Positions 1 through 10,372 are shown, numbered from the stretch's first letter. The stretch is 64,000 nt of DNA from Colwellia polaris (GCF_002104515.1 NZ_NBOE01000012.1:1-64000); one strand, 5' to 3'. Notes: generated by a model not told the origin, from the sequence alone. Translations and numbers: made by a program.

Positions 1-105
1 CATCTGATCCCATTCCGAACTTAGAAGTGAAACGTGTTAGCGCCGGTGGTAAAGAGCGTGTGGGTGTTCTTCTCTTTTATGTGAGAGTAGGACATTGCTA
101 GGCTT
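1..105 (+). rRNA. rrf: 5S ribosomal RNA, 3' part
   Basis: The window opens inside a 5S rRNA. The first base corresponds to about nucleotide 28 of the E. coli molecule, and the conserved stretches CCGAAC, AGAAGTGAAACG and GAGAGTAGG are all present. Compared with E. coli, the remaining part is about 12 nt longer. The extra length lies in the helix IV/loop D hairpin around 51-80, where AAAGAG (51-56) can pair with CTCTTT (72-77). The rest of the rRNA operon lies upstream of the window. Confidence 0.93.
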
Positions 106-117
106 CTATTGAGAAGA

Positions 118-145
118 GCCCGTTACGTAAGTGACGGGCTTTTTG
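118..145 (+). terminator. rRNA operon terminator
   Basis: A GC-rich stem (GCCCGTTAC / GTGACGGGC, one G-U pair, loop GTAA) is followed directly by a T-run. It sits just after the 5S gene and fits an intrinsic terminator of the rRNA operon. Confidence 0.85.
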
Positions 146-164
146 CTGTCTAAAATCCGCAAAA

Positions 165-316
165 GATAGCTATCAGTTTTGAGCTGTCAGCTGTCAGTTT
201 CAAGACTAAAGTTACTAAAAGATTTTTACTGAAAGCTGACAGTTTAGAACTTACAGCTTTGACTGCAGTTACTAAAAGATTTTTACTGAAAGCTGACAGC
301 TTAAAACTTACAGCTT
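165..316. repeat. Tandem intergenic repeat, 57-bp period
   Basis: Two nearly identical copies of about 50 bp lie at 210-259 and 267-316. Both begin AGTTACTAAAAGATTTTTAC and continue through AAAGCTGACAG to ACTTACAGCTT. Partial versions of the AGCTGTCAG motif precede them at 175-200. No coding capacity was seen. The stretch between the rRNA terminator and cysJ (146-512) holds this repeat, the direct repeat at 400-486, and nothing else I can name. Confidence 0.8.
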
Positions 317-399
317 CCCTTCTACCTGATAGCTTCTCGTAAATTCAACTTAGTTAAGAAAATAAGCTGTAAACTTAGCTTTAAAAATCTTTTATGGAT

Positions 400-486
400 C
401 CGCTAAAATCCCTATATTCTATTTTTGTATAAAAAAGCCGTTTCTATTCTTTTTCTTTCCGCTAAAATAAGCTTATTCTATCTCTA
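400..486. promoter_or_regulatory. Direct repeat upstream of cysJ (possible CysB-type site)
   Basis: The string CCGCTAAAAT occurs at 400-409 and again at 459-468. Each copy is followed by an AT-rich stretch containing TATTCTAT, giving a 59-bp period. Paired sites just before a sulfite-reduction operon would suit an activator such as CysB, but I cannot recognise a firm CysB consensus. The assignment is inference. Confidence 0.3.
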
Positions 487-512
487 TAAATTAGTAATGG
501 GCGTATATTCGA

Positions 513-2324
513 ATGTTGCCGGAACAAAAAAAATTAAACCAAACCATGCTAGATACCAATCAATTGGCTTCTTTAAAGCAAAGCATTAATGATCTGTCTC
601 CGCTTCAGTTAGCGTGGGCTAGTGGTTATTTAGCTGCAAAAGCTGAAAACCCTGAAAGTGGTGTTGCTCAAGTAGCTGTTTCCAGCGAACCGGCACCTAC
701 GTTAACCATCTTGTACGGTTCGCAAACGGGTAATGCTAAGGGTGTTGCTAAAAATTTAGCAGCCCAAGCAACAGCTGAAGGCTTAACCGTAGAATTAAAA
801 AGCATGGGTGAAATAAAACCTAAAGCAATTAAAAATATTACGCACTTGCTTATTGTTGCAAGTACAAATGGTGAAGGCGAAGCGCCTGACGATGCTATTG
901 CATTGCATGAGTTTTTAGCTTCTAAAAAAGCACCGAAATTAGAGCACTTGCAATACAGTGTTCTGGCTTTAGGCGACACTAGCTATGAATTCTACTGCCA
1001 AACTGGTAAAGATTTTGATCTTAATCTTGAAAAGCTAGGCGCGAAAAGAATTACAGCACGTGTTGATTGCGATGTTGATTACGAAGCTGATGCAAAGGCT
1101 TGGTCTGATACTGTGATTAAACAAGCTAAAGATCTGTTGGCTAGCGAGACTACTACTAACAATGTTGTCGCGTTATCTAATGCTTCAACGGCTGAAGACT
1201 TATATACCAAACAAAGCCCTTACTCTGCAGAGTTGCTAGTTAGCCAGAAAATTACCGGTAGAGATTCAGCTAAAGACGTTCGACACATTGAAATTGATTT
1301 AGGTGAATCAGGTTTAACGTATCAGGCTGGTGATGCATTAGGTGTTTGGTTTGAAAACTCTACTGCTCTTGTAGGTGAACTTATTACAGAGCTTGGATTC
1401 GATGATCAAGAACAGATTAAAGTAGCAGATGACAGTATAACTCTTGTTGAGGCATTAAAAACCAAGTTTGAGATCACACAAACGTCAATTCAATTTATTG
1501 AATTTTGGGCAAATAAATCACAAGCAGCTAATTTATTAGCTTTACTTAAAGATAAAGCGGCGCTACGTGATTATGCAGCAAATCATCAAGTTGTAGATGT
1601 AGTTAAGTCTGCACCGTTAGCAAATGAAACGAAAGTAAGTGCACAAGACTTTATTGAAGCGCTAAGAAAAATAACGCCTAGACTTTACTCTATTGCTTCA
1701 TCTCAAAGTGAGGTGGAGGAAGAGGTACATTTAACTGTCGGCCTTGTCCAGTATCAAGCTGGTGATGCTAACCGTCAAGGCGGTGCATCTGGATTCTTAG
1801 CCAACGGAATAGATGAAGGTGGTGAAGTTAAAGTGTTTGTTGAACATAATGATAATTTCCGTTTACCTGCAAACAGTGAAACGCCAGTAATTATGATCGG
1901 GCCTGGTACTGGTGTTGCACCTTTTAGAGCCTTTATGCAGGAGCGTGAAGCGACTGAAGCTAGCGGTGATAATTGGTTGTTTTTTGGTGATCAAACATTC
2001 ACACAAGATTTTCTTTATCAAGTTGAGTGGCAAGGATATTTGAAGTCGGGATTACTGACCAAGATTGATTTAGCTTTTTCTCGTGATCAAGCTGAAAAAA
2101 TTTATGTTCAAGATAGATTGTTAGAAAATGCGGATGAAATATTTGCTTGGCTAGAGCGTGGCGCACATATTTATGTGTGTGGCGATATGAGCCGTATGGC
2201 GAAAGATGTTGAAGCAGCGTTGTTATCGATTATAGCGACCAAAGGCCAATTATCTGAAGAACAAGCAACTGAATACTTAAAAGATTTACGTAACGCTAAG
2301 CGTTACCAGAAGGATGTATACTAA
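513..2324 (+). CDS. cysJ: Assimilatory sulfite reductase (NADPH), flavoprotein alpha subunit
   Basis: This is the electron-input subunit of sulfite reductase: it takes electrons from NADPH through FAD and FMN and passes them to CysI, which reduces sulfite to sulfide in cysteine synthesis. The 603-aa length is normal. A flavodoxin domain with the FMN loop YGSQTGN is at residues 68-74, with [14 protein letters not shown] after it. The FAD motif RLYSIASS is near 390, the NADPH motif [12 protein letters not shown] near 465, and the protein ends in the typical KRYQKDVY. Homologues begin nearer the Met at residue 12, so ATG 546 is an alternative start; neither has a strong ribosome site. Its stop overlaps the cysI start as TAATG. 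Confidence 0.97.
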   Translation: MLPEQKKLNQTMLDTNQLASLKQSINDLSPLQLAWASGYLAAKAENPESGVAQVAVSSEPAPTLTILYGSQTGNAKGVAKNLAAQATAEGLTVELKSMGEIKPKAIKNITHLLIVASTNGEGEAPDDAIALHEFLASKKAPKLEHLQYSVLALGDTSYEFYCQTGKDFDLNLEKLGAKRITARVDCDVDYEADAKAWSDTVIKQAKDLLASETTTNNVVALSNASTAEDLYTKQSPYSAELLVSQKITGRDSAKDVRHIEIDLGESGLTYQAGDALGVWFENSTALVGELITELGFDDQEQIKVADDSITLVEALKTKFEITQTSIQFIEFWANKSQAANLLALLKDKAALRDYAANHQVVDVVKSAPLANETKVSAQDFIEALRKITPRLYSIASSQSEVEEEVHLTVGLVQYQAGDANRQGGASGFLANGIDEGGEVKVFVEHNDNFRLPANSETPVIMIGPGTGVAPFRAFMQEREATEASGDNWLFFGDQTFTQDFLYQVEWQGYLKSGLLTKIDLAFSRDQAEKIYVQDRLLENADEIFAWLERGAHIYVCGDMSRMAKDVEAALLSIIATKGQLSEEQATEYLKDLRNAKRYQKDVY

Positions 2325-4066
2325 TGACTGACTTAACCAATAAAGATCAGGCAAATGGCCCTTTAATTGTCGAAGGTAAGCATGCTGATAATGAAAGATT
2401 AAAAGCAGAAAGTAACTACTTACGTGGCACTATTGCAGAAGATCTGAAAGATGACGTTACCGGTGGTTTTACCGCTGATAACTTTCAGCTAATCAGAACG
2501 CATGGTATGTATCAGCAAGATGATCGTGATATTCGTAACGAACGTGCTAAACAAAAGCTTGAGCCATTACATAATGTAATGCTTCGTGCTCGTATGCCTG
2601 GCGGTATTATTACACCAACGCAGTGGTTAGCAATCGATAAGTTTTCTCGTGATAAAACTAGTTACGGCAGTATCCGTATCACTACGCGTCAAACTTTTCA
2701 GTTTCATGGCGTACTAAAGCCTAATATTAAATTAATGCATCAAACATTAAATGAATATGGTATCGACTCTATTGCAACAGCCGGTGATGTAAACCGTAAT
2801 GTGCTTTGTACAACTAACCCCGTTGAATCAGAGTTGCATCAAGAAGCGTATGAGTGGGCTAAAAAAATTAGTGAACACTTATTACCTAAAACACGTGCTT
2901 ATGCAGAAATTTGGTTAGATGGTGAGAAAGTTGAAGGTGGTACAGAAACTGGTGAAGTTGAGCCAATTTTAGGATCAAATTATTTACCACGTAAATTTAA
3001 AACAACCGTTGTTATTCCACCGCAAAATGATGTTGACGTACATGCAAACGACTTAAACTTTATCGCGATTGCCGAAGCAGGAAAGCTGGTTGGCTTTAAT
3101 GTATTAGTAGGTGGTGGCTTAGCCATGACCCATGGCGATAAATCTACTTATCCGCGTAAAGCGGATGATTTTGGCTTTGTTGCGTTAGATAAAACACTTG
3201 ATGTTGCTGCTGCTGTTGTTACGACCCAACGTGACTGGGGTAATCGTGTTAATCGTAAAAATGCGAAAACAAAATATACCTTAGATCGTGTAGGTGTCGA
3301 CACGTTTAAAGCTGAAGTTGAACAACGTGCAGGTATTACTTTTGCCGAAAGTCGCCCTTATGAGTTTACCAGTCGTGGTGATCGTATCGGTTGGACTGAA
3401 GGGTTTGATGGTAAGCACCACTTAGCATTATTTATTGAAAATGGTCGCTTACTTGATAAGCCAAACTTGCCGTTAAAAACTGGTGTTGCTGAAATTGCTA
3501 AAATACATAAAGGTGACTTTCGTATGACGGCAAACCAGAATTTAATTATTGCGGGTGTTGCTAAAGAAGATAAAGTTGAGATTGAAAGATTAGCGCGCGC
3601 TCATGGCTTAATGGCTGATGATGTATCTGTTCAACGTAAAAACTCAATGGCTTGTGTAGCATTTCCTACCTGTCCACTTGCAATGGCTGAAGCCGAGCGT
3701 TATTTACCTGGATTAGTTAGCAATGTAGAAACGATATTAGCTAAGCACAATGTAGCAGACGAAAGTATTATTTTGCGTGTTACAGGTTGTCCAAATGGTT
3801 GTGGTCGCGCAATGTTGGCTGAAATTGGCTTAGTTGGTAAAGGTCCAAGCAAATACAACATGCATTTAGGTGGCAATATCGCAGGTACGCGTATTCCTAA
3901 AATGTATAAAGAGAACCTCAACGAGGAAGATATTTTAGATGAAATCGACAGTTTAGTTGCCCGCTGGGTTGCAGAAAGAAACACAGCTGAAGCGTTTGGC
4001 GATTTTGTTATTAGAGCTGGTATTATTAAAGAGGTAATAGTCAGCAAGCGAGATTTTCATGACTAA
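2324..4066 (+). CDS. cysI: Sulfite reductase hemoprotein beta subunit
   Basis: CysI carries siroheme and a 4Fe-4S cluster and performs the six-electron reduction of sulfite to sulfide with electrons from CysJ. The four cluster cysteines are visible as C444 and C450 (CVAFPTC) and C489 and C493 (GCPNGC). This spacing matches E. coli C434/C440/C479/C483 with a constant offset. The siroheme-binding arginine stretch [12 protein letters not shown] and the [10 protein letters not shown] motif are also present. The length (580 aa) is usual. It overlaps cysJ by 1 nt and cysH by 8 nt, so the three are translationally coupled. Confidence 0.97.
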   Translation: MTDLTNKDQANGPLIVEGKHADNERLKAESNYLRGTIAEDLKDDVTGGFTADNFQLIRTHGMYQQDDRDIRNERAKQKLEPLHNVMLRARMPGGIITPTQWLAIDKFSRDKTSYGSIRITTRQTFQFHGVLKPNIKLMHQTLNEYGIDSIATAGDVNRNVLCTTNPVESELHQEAYEWAKKISEHLLPKTRAYAEIWLDGEKVEGGTETGEVEPILGSNYLPRKFKTTVVIPPQNDVDVHANDLNFIAIAEAGKLVGFNVLVGGGLAMTHGDKSTYPRKADDFGFVALDKTLDVAAAVVTTQRDWGNRVNRKNAKTKYTLDRVGVDTFKAEVEQRAGITFAESRPYEFTSRGDRIGWTEGFDGKHHLALFIENGRLLDKPNLPLKTGVAEIAKIHKGDFRMTANQNLIIAGVAKEDKVEIERLARAHGLMADDVSVQRKNSMACVAFPTCPLAMAEAERYLPGLVSNVETILAKHNVADESIILRVTGCPNGCGRAMLAEIGLVGKGPSKYNMHLGGNIAGTRIPKMYKENLNEEDILDEIDSLVARWVAERNTAEAFGDFVIRAGIIKEVIVSKRDFHD

Positions 4067-4820
4067 TATTATTCAAGCGAGTAAACCGCCCGTAATAAAC
4101 AATAAATTCCCTGCATCGTTACCAGAGCCTTGGTTAAAGCAGTGGAATGAATTGTTAGAAAAACAGTCGGCTACTCAACGTGCAGAATGGGCGATGGAAA
4201 ATTTACCATCGCAATTTGTACTATCGTCTAGTTTTGGTATTCAATCTGCGGTGATGCTACATATGCTAACGCAAATTGATCCTAATATTCCGGTATTGAT
4301 AACTGATACAGGACATTTGTTTCCTGAAACTTATCAGTTTATTGAACAAATGACTGAGCGATTGGACCTAAATTTACAAGTTTATAGCGCTAAAGAAAGT
4401 GCGGCATGGCAACAAGCAAAATATGGTGAAGAGTGGTCGAAAGACGAGACTTCTTTAAAAGCTTATAACCGTCGTAATAAAGTTGAGCCATTAGAGCGTG
4501 GTTTAAGTGAACTACAAGCGGGTACATGGTTCTCAGGTGTACGCAGGCAGCAATCAAGCCACCGTGAAGGTTTGTCAGTCGTTAGTATTTTACGTGGGCG
4601 ATTTAAAGTACACCCGATTATTGATTGGACAAATAAAGATGTTCACCAATATTTAACTAAACATAATTTGCCTTATCACCCATTATGGGATGAAGGCTAT
4701 GTATCTGTTGGCGATGTACATAGTACGCGCCCATTATCGGCAGGTATGGATGAAAGTGATACACGCTTTTCAGGTATGCAAAGAGAATGTGGTTTACATA
4801 CTGATGGTGATGGTATTTAG
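4059..4820 (+). CDS. cysH: Phosphoadenylyl-sulfate (PAPS) reductase
   Basis: This enzyme reduces PAPS to sulfite and adenosine 3',5'-bisphosphate, the step before CysJI. The PP-loop-like motif [13 protein letters not shown] is near residue 53, and the catalytic cysteine lies in the C-terminal ECGLH (C244). There is no CysCys pair of the APS-reductase iron-sulfur type, so PAPS rather than APS is the expected substrate. It closes the cysJIH operon. The siroheme synthesis gene and sulfate activation genes are not in this window. Confidence 0.96.
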   Translation: MTNIIQASKPPVINNKFPASLPEPWLKQWNELLEKQSATQRAEWAMENLPSQFVLSSSFGIQSAVMLHMLTQIDPNIPVLITDTGHLFPETYQFIEQMTERLDLNLQVYSAKESAAWQQAKYGEEWSKDETSLKAYNRRNKVEPLERGLSELQAGTWFSGVRRQQSSHREGLSVVSILRGRFKVHPIIDWTNKDVHQYLTKHNLPYHPLWDEGYVSVGDVHSTRPLSAGMDESDTRFSGMQRECGLHTDGDGI

Positions 4821-4830
4821 TTTAGATAAT

Positions 4831-4856
4831 AAAAAATGCGCTAGTCGCATTTTTTT
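4831..4856 (+). terminator. Terminator of cysJIH
   Basis: The stem AAAAAATGCG / CGCATTTTTT with loop CTAGT ends in a T-run, 10 nt after the cysH stop. Confidence 0.8.
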
Positions 4857-4905
4857 GTTTAAAAATTCTTGTAGATCATATTTCGCCATTAATATTCACA
4901 TCAAT

Positions 4906-5814
4906 TTAGCTGCTAATAGAAAAATTTTCTGAAAGTCCTGTTTTTAAGTTCGACAGATAAGTTTCATTTATATTGTCGTTAATCAAATGTGCGAGTTCAG
5001 TACCAATTGGCGTGAATTTGTAAAATGTTAAAATGCAATCGGCTTTCTTCGCAACAAAGCTTACCGTTTTACCATTAAAGTTGAACTGAATTTTTTCACC
5101 ATTAGCTAAAGGGTGGCTTTCTGTTTCTTGTTCAAACATTAAATGGTTGTCGGCTAAGGTTAAAATATCTGCGTAACTGAGTCCAACCTGATTCAGATCT
5201 ACTTGTTGTTGTCGCTGTTTATTAAAAAAGTTAAACAGCTTAGGAATTTGATATGCGCCACTAATAACACGGATATTTTTTTTACGCGTATCCGACATAG
5301 CTAAACTGCAAGCTTTTGCCAGTAATTTAGCTTCTGTTATGCTCATCGTTCGAAATGTTTGTAATGTTTTGAGGGAAAAAGAGCCAGGTTGGGATACTTC
5401 ACCTGCTAAAATTTTCGCCCATAATTCTTGCATACTTTTATTGCTAATGCCTTCGGCTAATGTAATAAAAGAACTAAACCAATCTTGGTCGGCTCTATCT
5501 GTAATATTTTCATCAGAACAATATTGAATAGCGCGCAAAACTATAGCTTCCATGTTTTGTTGTTTACGTAATTCATCAATTTTTTTACGTTTTAAAGCTC
5601 TATCTTCTATCGGAGCTTGTTTAATTTCAGGCAGAAATGCAGCATTAAGTGAGAATTTTTTAGCTAAAAGTAAAATTTGTTTTTGTGAAGAAGCATTTGC
5701 GGTTGAAGTAGAATTTTTATGCGCGGTAGCCTTACCATCGTGCTCTAAAATAACGGAGTTATTTTGCTCGCTAGCATGCTCAATTATTTTATTTTCATCT
5801 GCTGAATTAGACAC
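4906..5814 (-). CDS. TIGR03899/DUF2806-like conserved hypothetical protein
   Basis: This 302-aa soluble protein has no signal peptide or membrane segment. The first 50 residues are polar and low-complexity. The core contains LWAKILAGEVSQPGSFSLKTL at about 135-155, which I recognise from the gammaproteobacterial TIGR03899/DUF2806 group of unknown function. The start is a GTG preceded by AAGGGG about 8 nt upstream. It stands alone, convergent with cysJIH, and no partner gene suggests a role. Confidence 0.7.
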   Translation of the reverse strand: MSNSADENKIIEHASEQNNSVILEHDGKATAHKNSTSTANASSQKQILLLAKKFSLNAAFLPEIKQAPIEDRALKRKKIDELRKQQNMEAIVLRAIQYCSDENITDRADQDWFSSFITLAEGISNKSMQELWAKILAGEVSQPGSFSLKTLQTFRTMSITEAKLLAKACSLAMSDTRKKNIRVISGAYQIPKLFNFFNKQRQQQVDLNQVGLSYADILTLADNHLMFEQETESHPLANGEKIQFNFNGKTVSFVAKKADCILTFYKFTPIGTELAHLINDNINETYLSNLKTGLSENFSISS

Positions 5815-6174
5815 TAAATGGCCCCTTGAAAACTAAAAATTTGTTATCGAACCAACATAACATCGCCGACAAATTAATCATAGTGTAAAAATTAATGATT
5901 CCTACTAGATTTAAATTTTCATAATACTTTACAAACGCTAAAATATTATCTTTAATTTATAAGCATTTAAGTTTTATTGTATGTTAATTGATGTGTTTTT
6001 GAATGATTTAGTATCTATACTGCATGTAAATGATAATATTATTAAAACTAAAATGAATTATTGAATAATCTTAACCCTAAATTTATTATATACTTATTAT
6101 ACGGTGACAATTTATAATGAGACCGATGTTCAAAAATTCAGCTAGTTGTTGTTTACTAGTGCATTGAGGATGAT
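5815..6174. other. AT-rich gap between divergent genes
   Basis: This is very AT-rich DNA separating two divergently transcribed genes. It must hold both promoters, but no operator or hairpin stands out. A good ribosome site (GAGGA) lies just before the ATG at 6175. Confidence 0.5.
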
Positions 6175-8403
6175 ATGCAAGTTTCCGAAAATACCAACGA
6201 CGATTTTTTGTTTATCGATGATAGCGATGAAGATGAAATATTTGATCCCGCTATAACAGATACATGGAAAGTGTTAATTGTAGATGATGATCCTGAAATC
6301 CATTCAGTAACTCAGCTTGCCTTATCAGATCTTGTCGTTTTAGGTCGCCACTTAGAATATATACACGCTTACTCAGGCCAAGACGCTTGTAAACTAATTG
6401 AAGAACACAACGATATTGTCTTGGTTTTACTCGATGTTGTTATGGAAAGCGACGATGCAGGTCTTGTTGTTGTTAAGCATATACGTGAGCAATTAAAACG
6501 TGATGATATTCGTATTGTATTACGCACCGGACAACCAGGTTATGCACCTGAAGAAAGTGTTATAAAAGACTACGATATAAATGACTACAAAACTAAAACA
6601 GAATTAACCCGCCGCAAATTGGTAACTACAATTTATGCTGCTATTCGTTCATACCAGCAAATCGAGTCGGTTACTAAAAATAGACAAGGTTTGGAAAGAA
6701 TTATTGGTGCTGCTGGTACTTTACTTGGGCAACATACTGTTCATGGTTACGCTAGTGGTGTTTTAGCTGAATTTAACATGTTAGTTGATAGTAACAGCAG
6801 TGTTTTTTGCTCGCGAGGGCAAGGTATCATTAATGGTGCTGACGATTTAAGTTTGTACATTTTAGGGCAATCTGGCTTGTCTGAAGCAGCTATAAACACA
6901 AAATTATCTACTTTAGAAGATAAAGATGCTAATCGCCAAATTTCCCGTTGTTTTCAACAGAAAAAGCATTTTTTCGACTCTGAGTCTGCAACATTTTACT
7001 TCTCAAGTGGAGGCTTTAGAGCCGTTATTCACTTGGCGTTAAATAAAGCCTTAACAACAATAGAAGTTCAACTTATTGAAGTCTTTTTAACTAATATAGC
7101 TACAGGTTATGAAAATGTTCATCTTTTTCAAAAACTGCGTAACGCGGCTTATAAAGATTGGTTAACAGACTTACCTAATCGTTTAGACTTTGTAAATTTG
7201 CTTGATGATTTTTGTCAAAGTGATAACGATGAACTCGTCACTGCACTCATAGATATTAATCACTTTAGCGATATTAATGACGGTCTAGGGCAAGATATTG
7301 GTAACCAGCTATTAATGGCGGTATCAGCTCGCATTCGTACTTTGAGCGAAAAAAATCATTTGGCCAGAATTGGAGCCGATGTTTTTGGTATTATTGGCCC
7401 TAAAGAATGGGTGAACCCAGAAGCATTGACTGCGCTGTTTAGCCAACCTTTTTCAGTTGGTGAGCAAAACTTATTGATTAATGCTTGTTTTGGATTTTGT
7501 GCAAAAAATTCAGCGGGCTCTCGCGGTGTTAAAGTACTTAATCAAATAAATATTGCGCTTAATTTAGCCAAAAAATCATTACATGAACCTTATGTTTATT
7601 ATCACCAAGAGATGGAAGATAAAACACTGTGGCGCTTAGGGATGATCAGGCAATTACGTACTGATTTTGCGGATAATCGTTTAGAGCTTTATTATCAGCC
7701 ACAATTAAGTTTGGCTTCTGGAAAAGTTATTGGGGCAGAAGCACTTTTACGCTGGAAAACAGCAGAAGGTAAGTTTATTTCACCTGCTGTATTTATTCCA
7801 TTAGCCGAATATTCAGGTTTAATTATTGAAATTGGTAATTGGGTTGTTGAGCAAGCGTGCCAACAACTTAAAAAACTAGCAGCCAGCAAGTTTAATGATG
7901 TCAGCATTTCGGTTAATGTTTCTATCCCGCAATTTAAGCGTGATAATTTTGTTGATACAGTAATAGAAATAGCAAAACTTAATCAAGTAGATACCAGTAA
8001 ACTAGAGTTAGAAATTACTGAAAATGTATTGATGGATGAACCTCAAGTTATAATTGATGCTTTAATTAAATTAAAGGCACAAGGTATTAGTATTGCGCTT
8101 GATGACTTTGGTACAGGTTTTTCTTCTTTGAGCTACTTACAAAAGCTCCCTCTAGATCGTTTAAAGGTCGATAGAGCTTTCGTTAGTGATATTGTGATGC
8201 CAGGAGGCTCAATAATTGCCGATACTATTATTAATCTTGGTAAGCAAATGAGTTTAAACGTAGTCGCTGAAGGCATAGAAACGTTAGAGCAAGAAGTAGA
8301 ATTGAAAAGGCTAGGCTGTGATGAAGTTCAAGGCTTCCATTATGCGAAACCTATGCCAGCAGATGAGTTCTTCAGCTTTTTAGAGAAAGTAAATAGAGAG
8401 TAG
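6175..8403 (+). CDS. Response regulator with DUF3369, degenerate GGDEF and EAL domains
   Basis: This is a predicted c-di-GMP phosphodiesterase under phosphorelay control. An N-terminal receiver domain has the acidic triad start D37-D39 and likely phosphoacceptor D87 (LLDVV). It is followed by a DUF3369-type sensor region (from about residue 165) containing GLERIIGAAGTLLGQHT. The GGDEF domain is degenerate: the signature reads GADVF near residue 400, so cyclase activity is not expected. The EAL domain keeps EALLRW (about 521), DDFGTGFSSLSYL and VAEGIET, consistent with an active phosphodiesterase. No histidine kinase gene is adjacent. Confidence 0.92.
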   Translation: MQVSENTNDDFLFIDDSDEDEIFDPAITDTWKVLIVDDDPEIHSVTQLALSDLVVLGRHLEYIHAYSGQDACKLIEEHNDIVLVLLDVVMESDDAGLVVVKHIREQLKRDDIRIVLRTGQPGYAPEESVIKDYDINDYKTKTELTRRKLVTTIYAAIRSYQQIESVTKNRQGLERIIGAAGTLLGQHTVHGYASGVLAEFNMLVDSNSSVFCSRGQGIINGADDLSLYILGQSGLSEAAINTKLSTLEDKDANRQISRCFQQKKHFFDSESATFYFSSGGFRAVIHLALNKALTTIEVQLIEVFLTNIATGYENVHLFQKLRNAAYKDWLTDLPNRLDFVNLLDDFCQSDNDELVTALIDINHFSDINDGLGQDIGNQLLMAVSARIRTLSEKNHLARIGADVFGIIGPKEWVNPEALTALFSQPFSVGEQNLLINACFGFCAKNSAGSRGVKVLNQINIALNLAKKSLHEPYVYYHQEMEDKTLWRLGMIRQLRTDFADNRLELYYQPQLSLASGKVIGAEALLRWKTAEGKFISPAVFIPLAEYSGLIIEIGNWVVEQACQQLKKLAASKFNDVSISVNVSIPQFKRDNFVDTVIEIAKLNQVDTSKLELEITENVLMDEPQVIIDALIKLKAQGISIALDDFGTGFSSLSYLQKLPLDRLKVDRAFVSDIVMPGGSIIADTIINLGKQMSLNVVAEGIETLEQEVELKRLGCDEVQGFHYAKPMPADEFFSFLEKVNRE

Positions 8404-8444
8404 GTTTAATTGTCTGCGTTATACTGTTCTTAAACTCTATTTTT

Positions 8445-8472
8445 AAAGCACTTGCTAGACAAGTGCTTTTTC
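8445..8472 (+). terminator. Terminator of the EAL regulator gene
   Basis: Perfect 10-bp stem AAAGCACTTG / CAAGTGCTTT with loop CTAGA, followed by TTCTTTT. It overlaps the last codons of the convergent MFS gene. Confidence 0.75.
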
Positions 8473-9639
8473 TTTTCTACGAAACTCAACATTTAGCTTT
8501 GGCACTAAAGGCATAAAAAAGGTCAACAATAACGAGCAACAAGCAAAACCTGCTCCAATATAAAATACCCATGACGCGTTTACCAACCAAACCATGCCCA
8601 ATAACGCAGGAATAACAACTGCTGCAATATGGTTAATGGTAAAACTAACACCGGCACTTGCAGCTATATCTTCTGGTAACGCTATTTTTTGAAAGTAAGT
8701 TTTTATGGCAATGGCGAGTGCGAAAAATAAGTGGTCAACTACGTATAAAATGGCCGCAAGGTCTGCGTTATCAACCACACCATAAAGCACAAATAAAATT
8801 GTTAATCCAATATATTCAAACCTGAGAACATAGCGCTCACTAACTTGACCAATAAACTTGCCAATTTTTGCAGCAAACAACCAATTAAAGACATAATTAA
8901 TCATAAACAGTGCACTAACATCTGCCACGCTATAATTAAATTTTTCTACCATTAGAAAACCTGCAAATACGACAAAAATTTGTCTGCGAGCACCACTAAA
9001 GAAAGTTAATGCATAATAGAGAAGGTATCGTTTTCGCAAAATTAAACGACGCGATTGCTCAACAGGCGCAGCAAAAGATGGAAATGATATGGCCAACGCG
9101 ATAGTAAAAACTAAAGCAATACCACCGAACAATAAATAAGTTGCTTTATAACCCCATGAAAACTGCTCCATTAATATCCATATGCTGCCAAAAGCAAGTA
9201 AGGAAGCTATAGATTTTACAGATAAAGCTCGGCCTAAAAAGTGTGCGGTATTCTCTTTTTTGATCCACTGTAACGTAAGTGATTGATTAACCGTTTCAAA
9301 ATAATGAAAGCCAACTGACATAATAATTGTAGTAAGGTATAAACCGACAATCGATGGGAAAAAGCCTGTAGCTGCAACGCCTAGGCTCGTTAGGCCGAGT
9401 GAAAGTAAAGCTAATCTTTGCTCTTTAATTAGTAATAAAACATAAATAGCAGTAAAGGCAAGAAACCCAGGTATTTCCCTTAAACTTTGCAGTATACCTA
9501 TTTCTATACCGGTAAAGTTCGCCCGCTCAATAACAAAATTATTTAACATTGCCATCCAAACAGAAAAGACTAGAGGCATAATAAATGCCATCGCTAATAG
9601 TAAATTCTCTGGCGAGCGTAATTTTGTACTTGTCGGCAT
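8455..9639 (-). CDS. MFS transporter, unknown substrate
   Basis: This 394-aa membrane protein has the spacing of hydrophobic segments expected of a 12-TM major facilitator permease (for example LLLAMAFIMPLVFSVWMAM near the N-terminus and paired helices throughout). It is typical of the family in length. The conserved loop 2-3 motif is weak, and nothing in the neighbours indicates a substrate. It is probably monocistronic and convergent with the EAL regulator gene. Confidence 0.85.
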   Translation of the reverse strand: MPTSTKLRSPENLLLAMAFIMPLVFSVWMAMLNNFVIERANFTGIEIGILQSLREIPGFLAFTAIYVLLLIKEQRLALLSLGLTSLGVAATGFFPSIVGLYLTTIIMSVGFHYFETVNQSLTLQWIKKENTAHFLGRALSVKSIASLLAFGSIWILMEQFSWGYKATYLLFGGIALVFTIALAISFPSFAAPVEQSRRLILRKRYLLYYALTFFSGARRQIFVVFAGFLMVEKFNYSVADVSALFMINYVFNWLFAAKIGKFIGQVSERYVLRFEYIGLTILFVLYGVVDNADLAAILYVVDHLFFALAIAIKTYFQKIALPEDIAASAGVSFTINHIAAVVIPALLGMVWLVNASWVFYIGAGFACCSLLLTFFMPLVPKLNVEFRRKEKALV

Positions 9640-9789
9640 GTTAATTTCAGTTTTATAGTGTTGATGGGCAGGTTATTGTAAGTTAATTACGTAGGAAATA
9701 CATAATGAAAGCTGCATATAAAAGCATGTTAATTCTGTTTTTAAAATCCACATAAAACCAATTGGAACAAAGTTACTATTGAGGCATTA

Positions 9790-10074
9790 ATGAACATTAA
9801 CAAGATAGCAGAACTCAACTATGAATGGGTCGAACGTATGGGGTGGCATAATAAAACTACCCTAGAAGCACTAGCTTTGGTGGCTTCTGAAGTAGGAGAG
9901 GCAATTAATGAATGTCGTGGTGAAGAACCAACTCACGACTTTGCTGAAGAGCTTGCCGATATTGTCTTACGCGTGTTAGATATTGCACATTGGCACGGCA
10001 TAAATATAGAGCAAGAATTATTGAATAAAATGAAAAAAAATGAGCAAAGAGGGACCCGCGGACGTATTAAGTAA
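9790..10074 (+). CDS. MazG-like nucleotide pyrophosphohydrolase
   Basis: This small (94-aa) all-helical protein of the MazG/all-alpha NTP pyrophosphatase superfamily probably hydrolyses a (d)NTP or nucleotide analogue to the monophosphate. The metal-binding pattern is visible as SEVGEAINECR at about 36-46 and EELADIVLRVLD at about 57-68, giving the ExxE...ExxD arrangement. The length fits the short single-domain members rather than full MazG. A good start ATG follows GAGGC. It is a stand-alone gene. Confidence 0.85.
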   Translation: MNINKIAELNYEWVERMGWHNKTTLEALALVASEVGEAINECRGEEPTHDFAEELADIVLRVLDIAHWHGINIEQELLNKMKKNEQRGTRGRIK

Positions 10075-10372
10075 TTACTCGCTGGCAGGTGATTGTAACC
10101 GATTTATGTAACTGCTTAGGTTATATCAAATTTAAAATAAAAACGTGCAAGGAGTCTGTTGCAGGCTCACACGTTTTCGAGTTATGAATAAATTCTAAGG
10201 CCTCATTTCGGGCTATATTTCACAGTGGGACTTACGTAGATATTGTTACAAGGGCATTTAAGCTGACACAGCAATTAAAACGTCCTACCATAAATCGAGT
10301 AAAGGTATGTTAGCGCACCAATTACTCGACTTTGTCATACTAAACTCAATAGCGAAGCTTAGTTTAGAGGGC
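10075..10372. other. Intergenic region between convergent genes
   Basis: Besides the terminator at 10133-10177, this region has an 8-bp inverted repeat (TCGAGTAA at 10295-10302, TTACTCGA at 10322-10329) of unknown meaning. No gene was seen. Confidence 0.5.
10133..10177 (-). terminator. Terminator of the YfiR-like sensor gene
   Basis: On the minus strand, arms AAAACGTG and CACGTTTT (10140-10147 and 10170-10177) enclose a second short stem (GAGTC/GGCTC) and are followed by TTTTTATTTT. It lies about 200 nt past the stop of the minus-strand sensor gene. Confidence 0.6.

Noticed and set aside
165-316. Tandem intergenic repeats as a CRISPR array
   Set aside because: There are only two full copies, directly adjacent, without unique spacers or palindromic repeat units, and no cas gene.
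4690-4932. Plus-strand 80-codon frame overlapping the cysH end
   Set aside because: It lies in another frame inside cysH and runs through the cysJIH terminator; no ribosome site.
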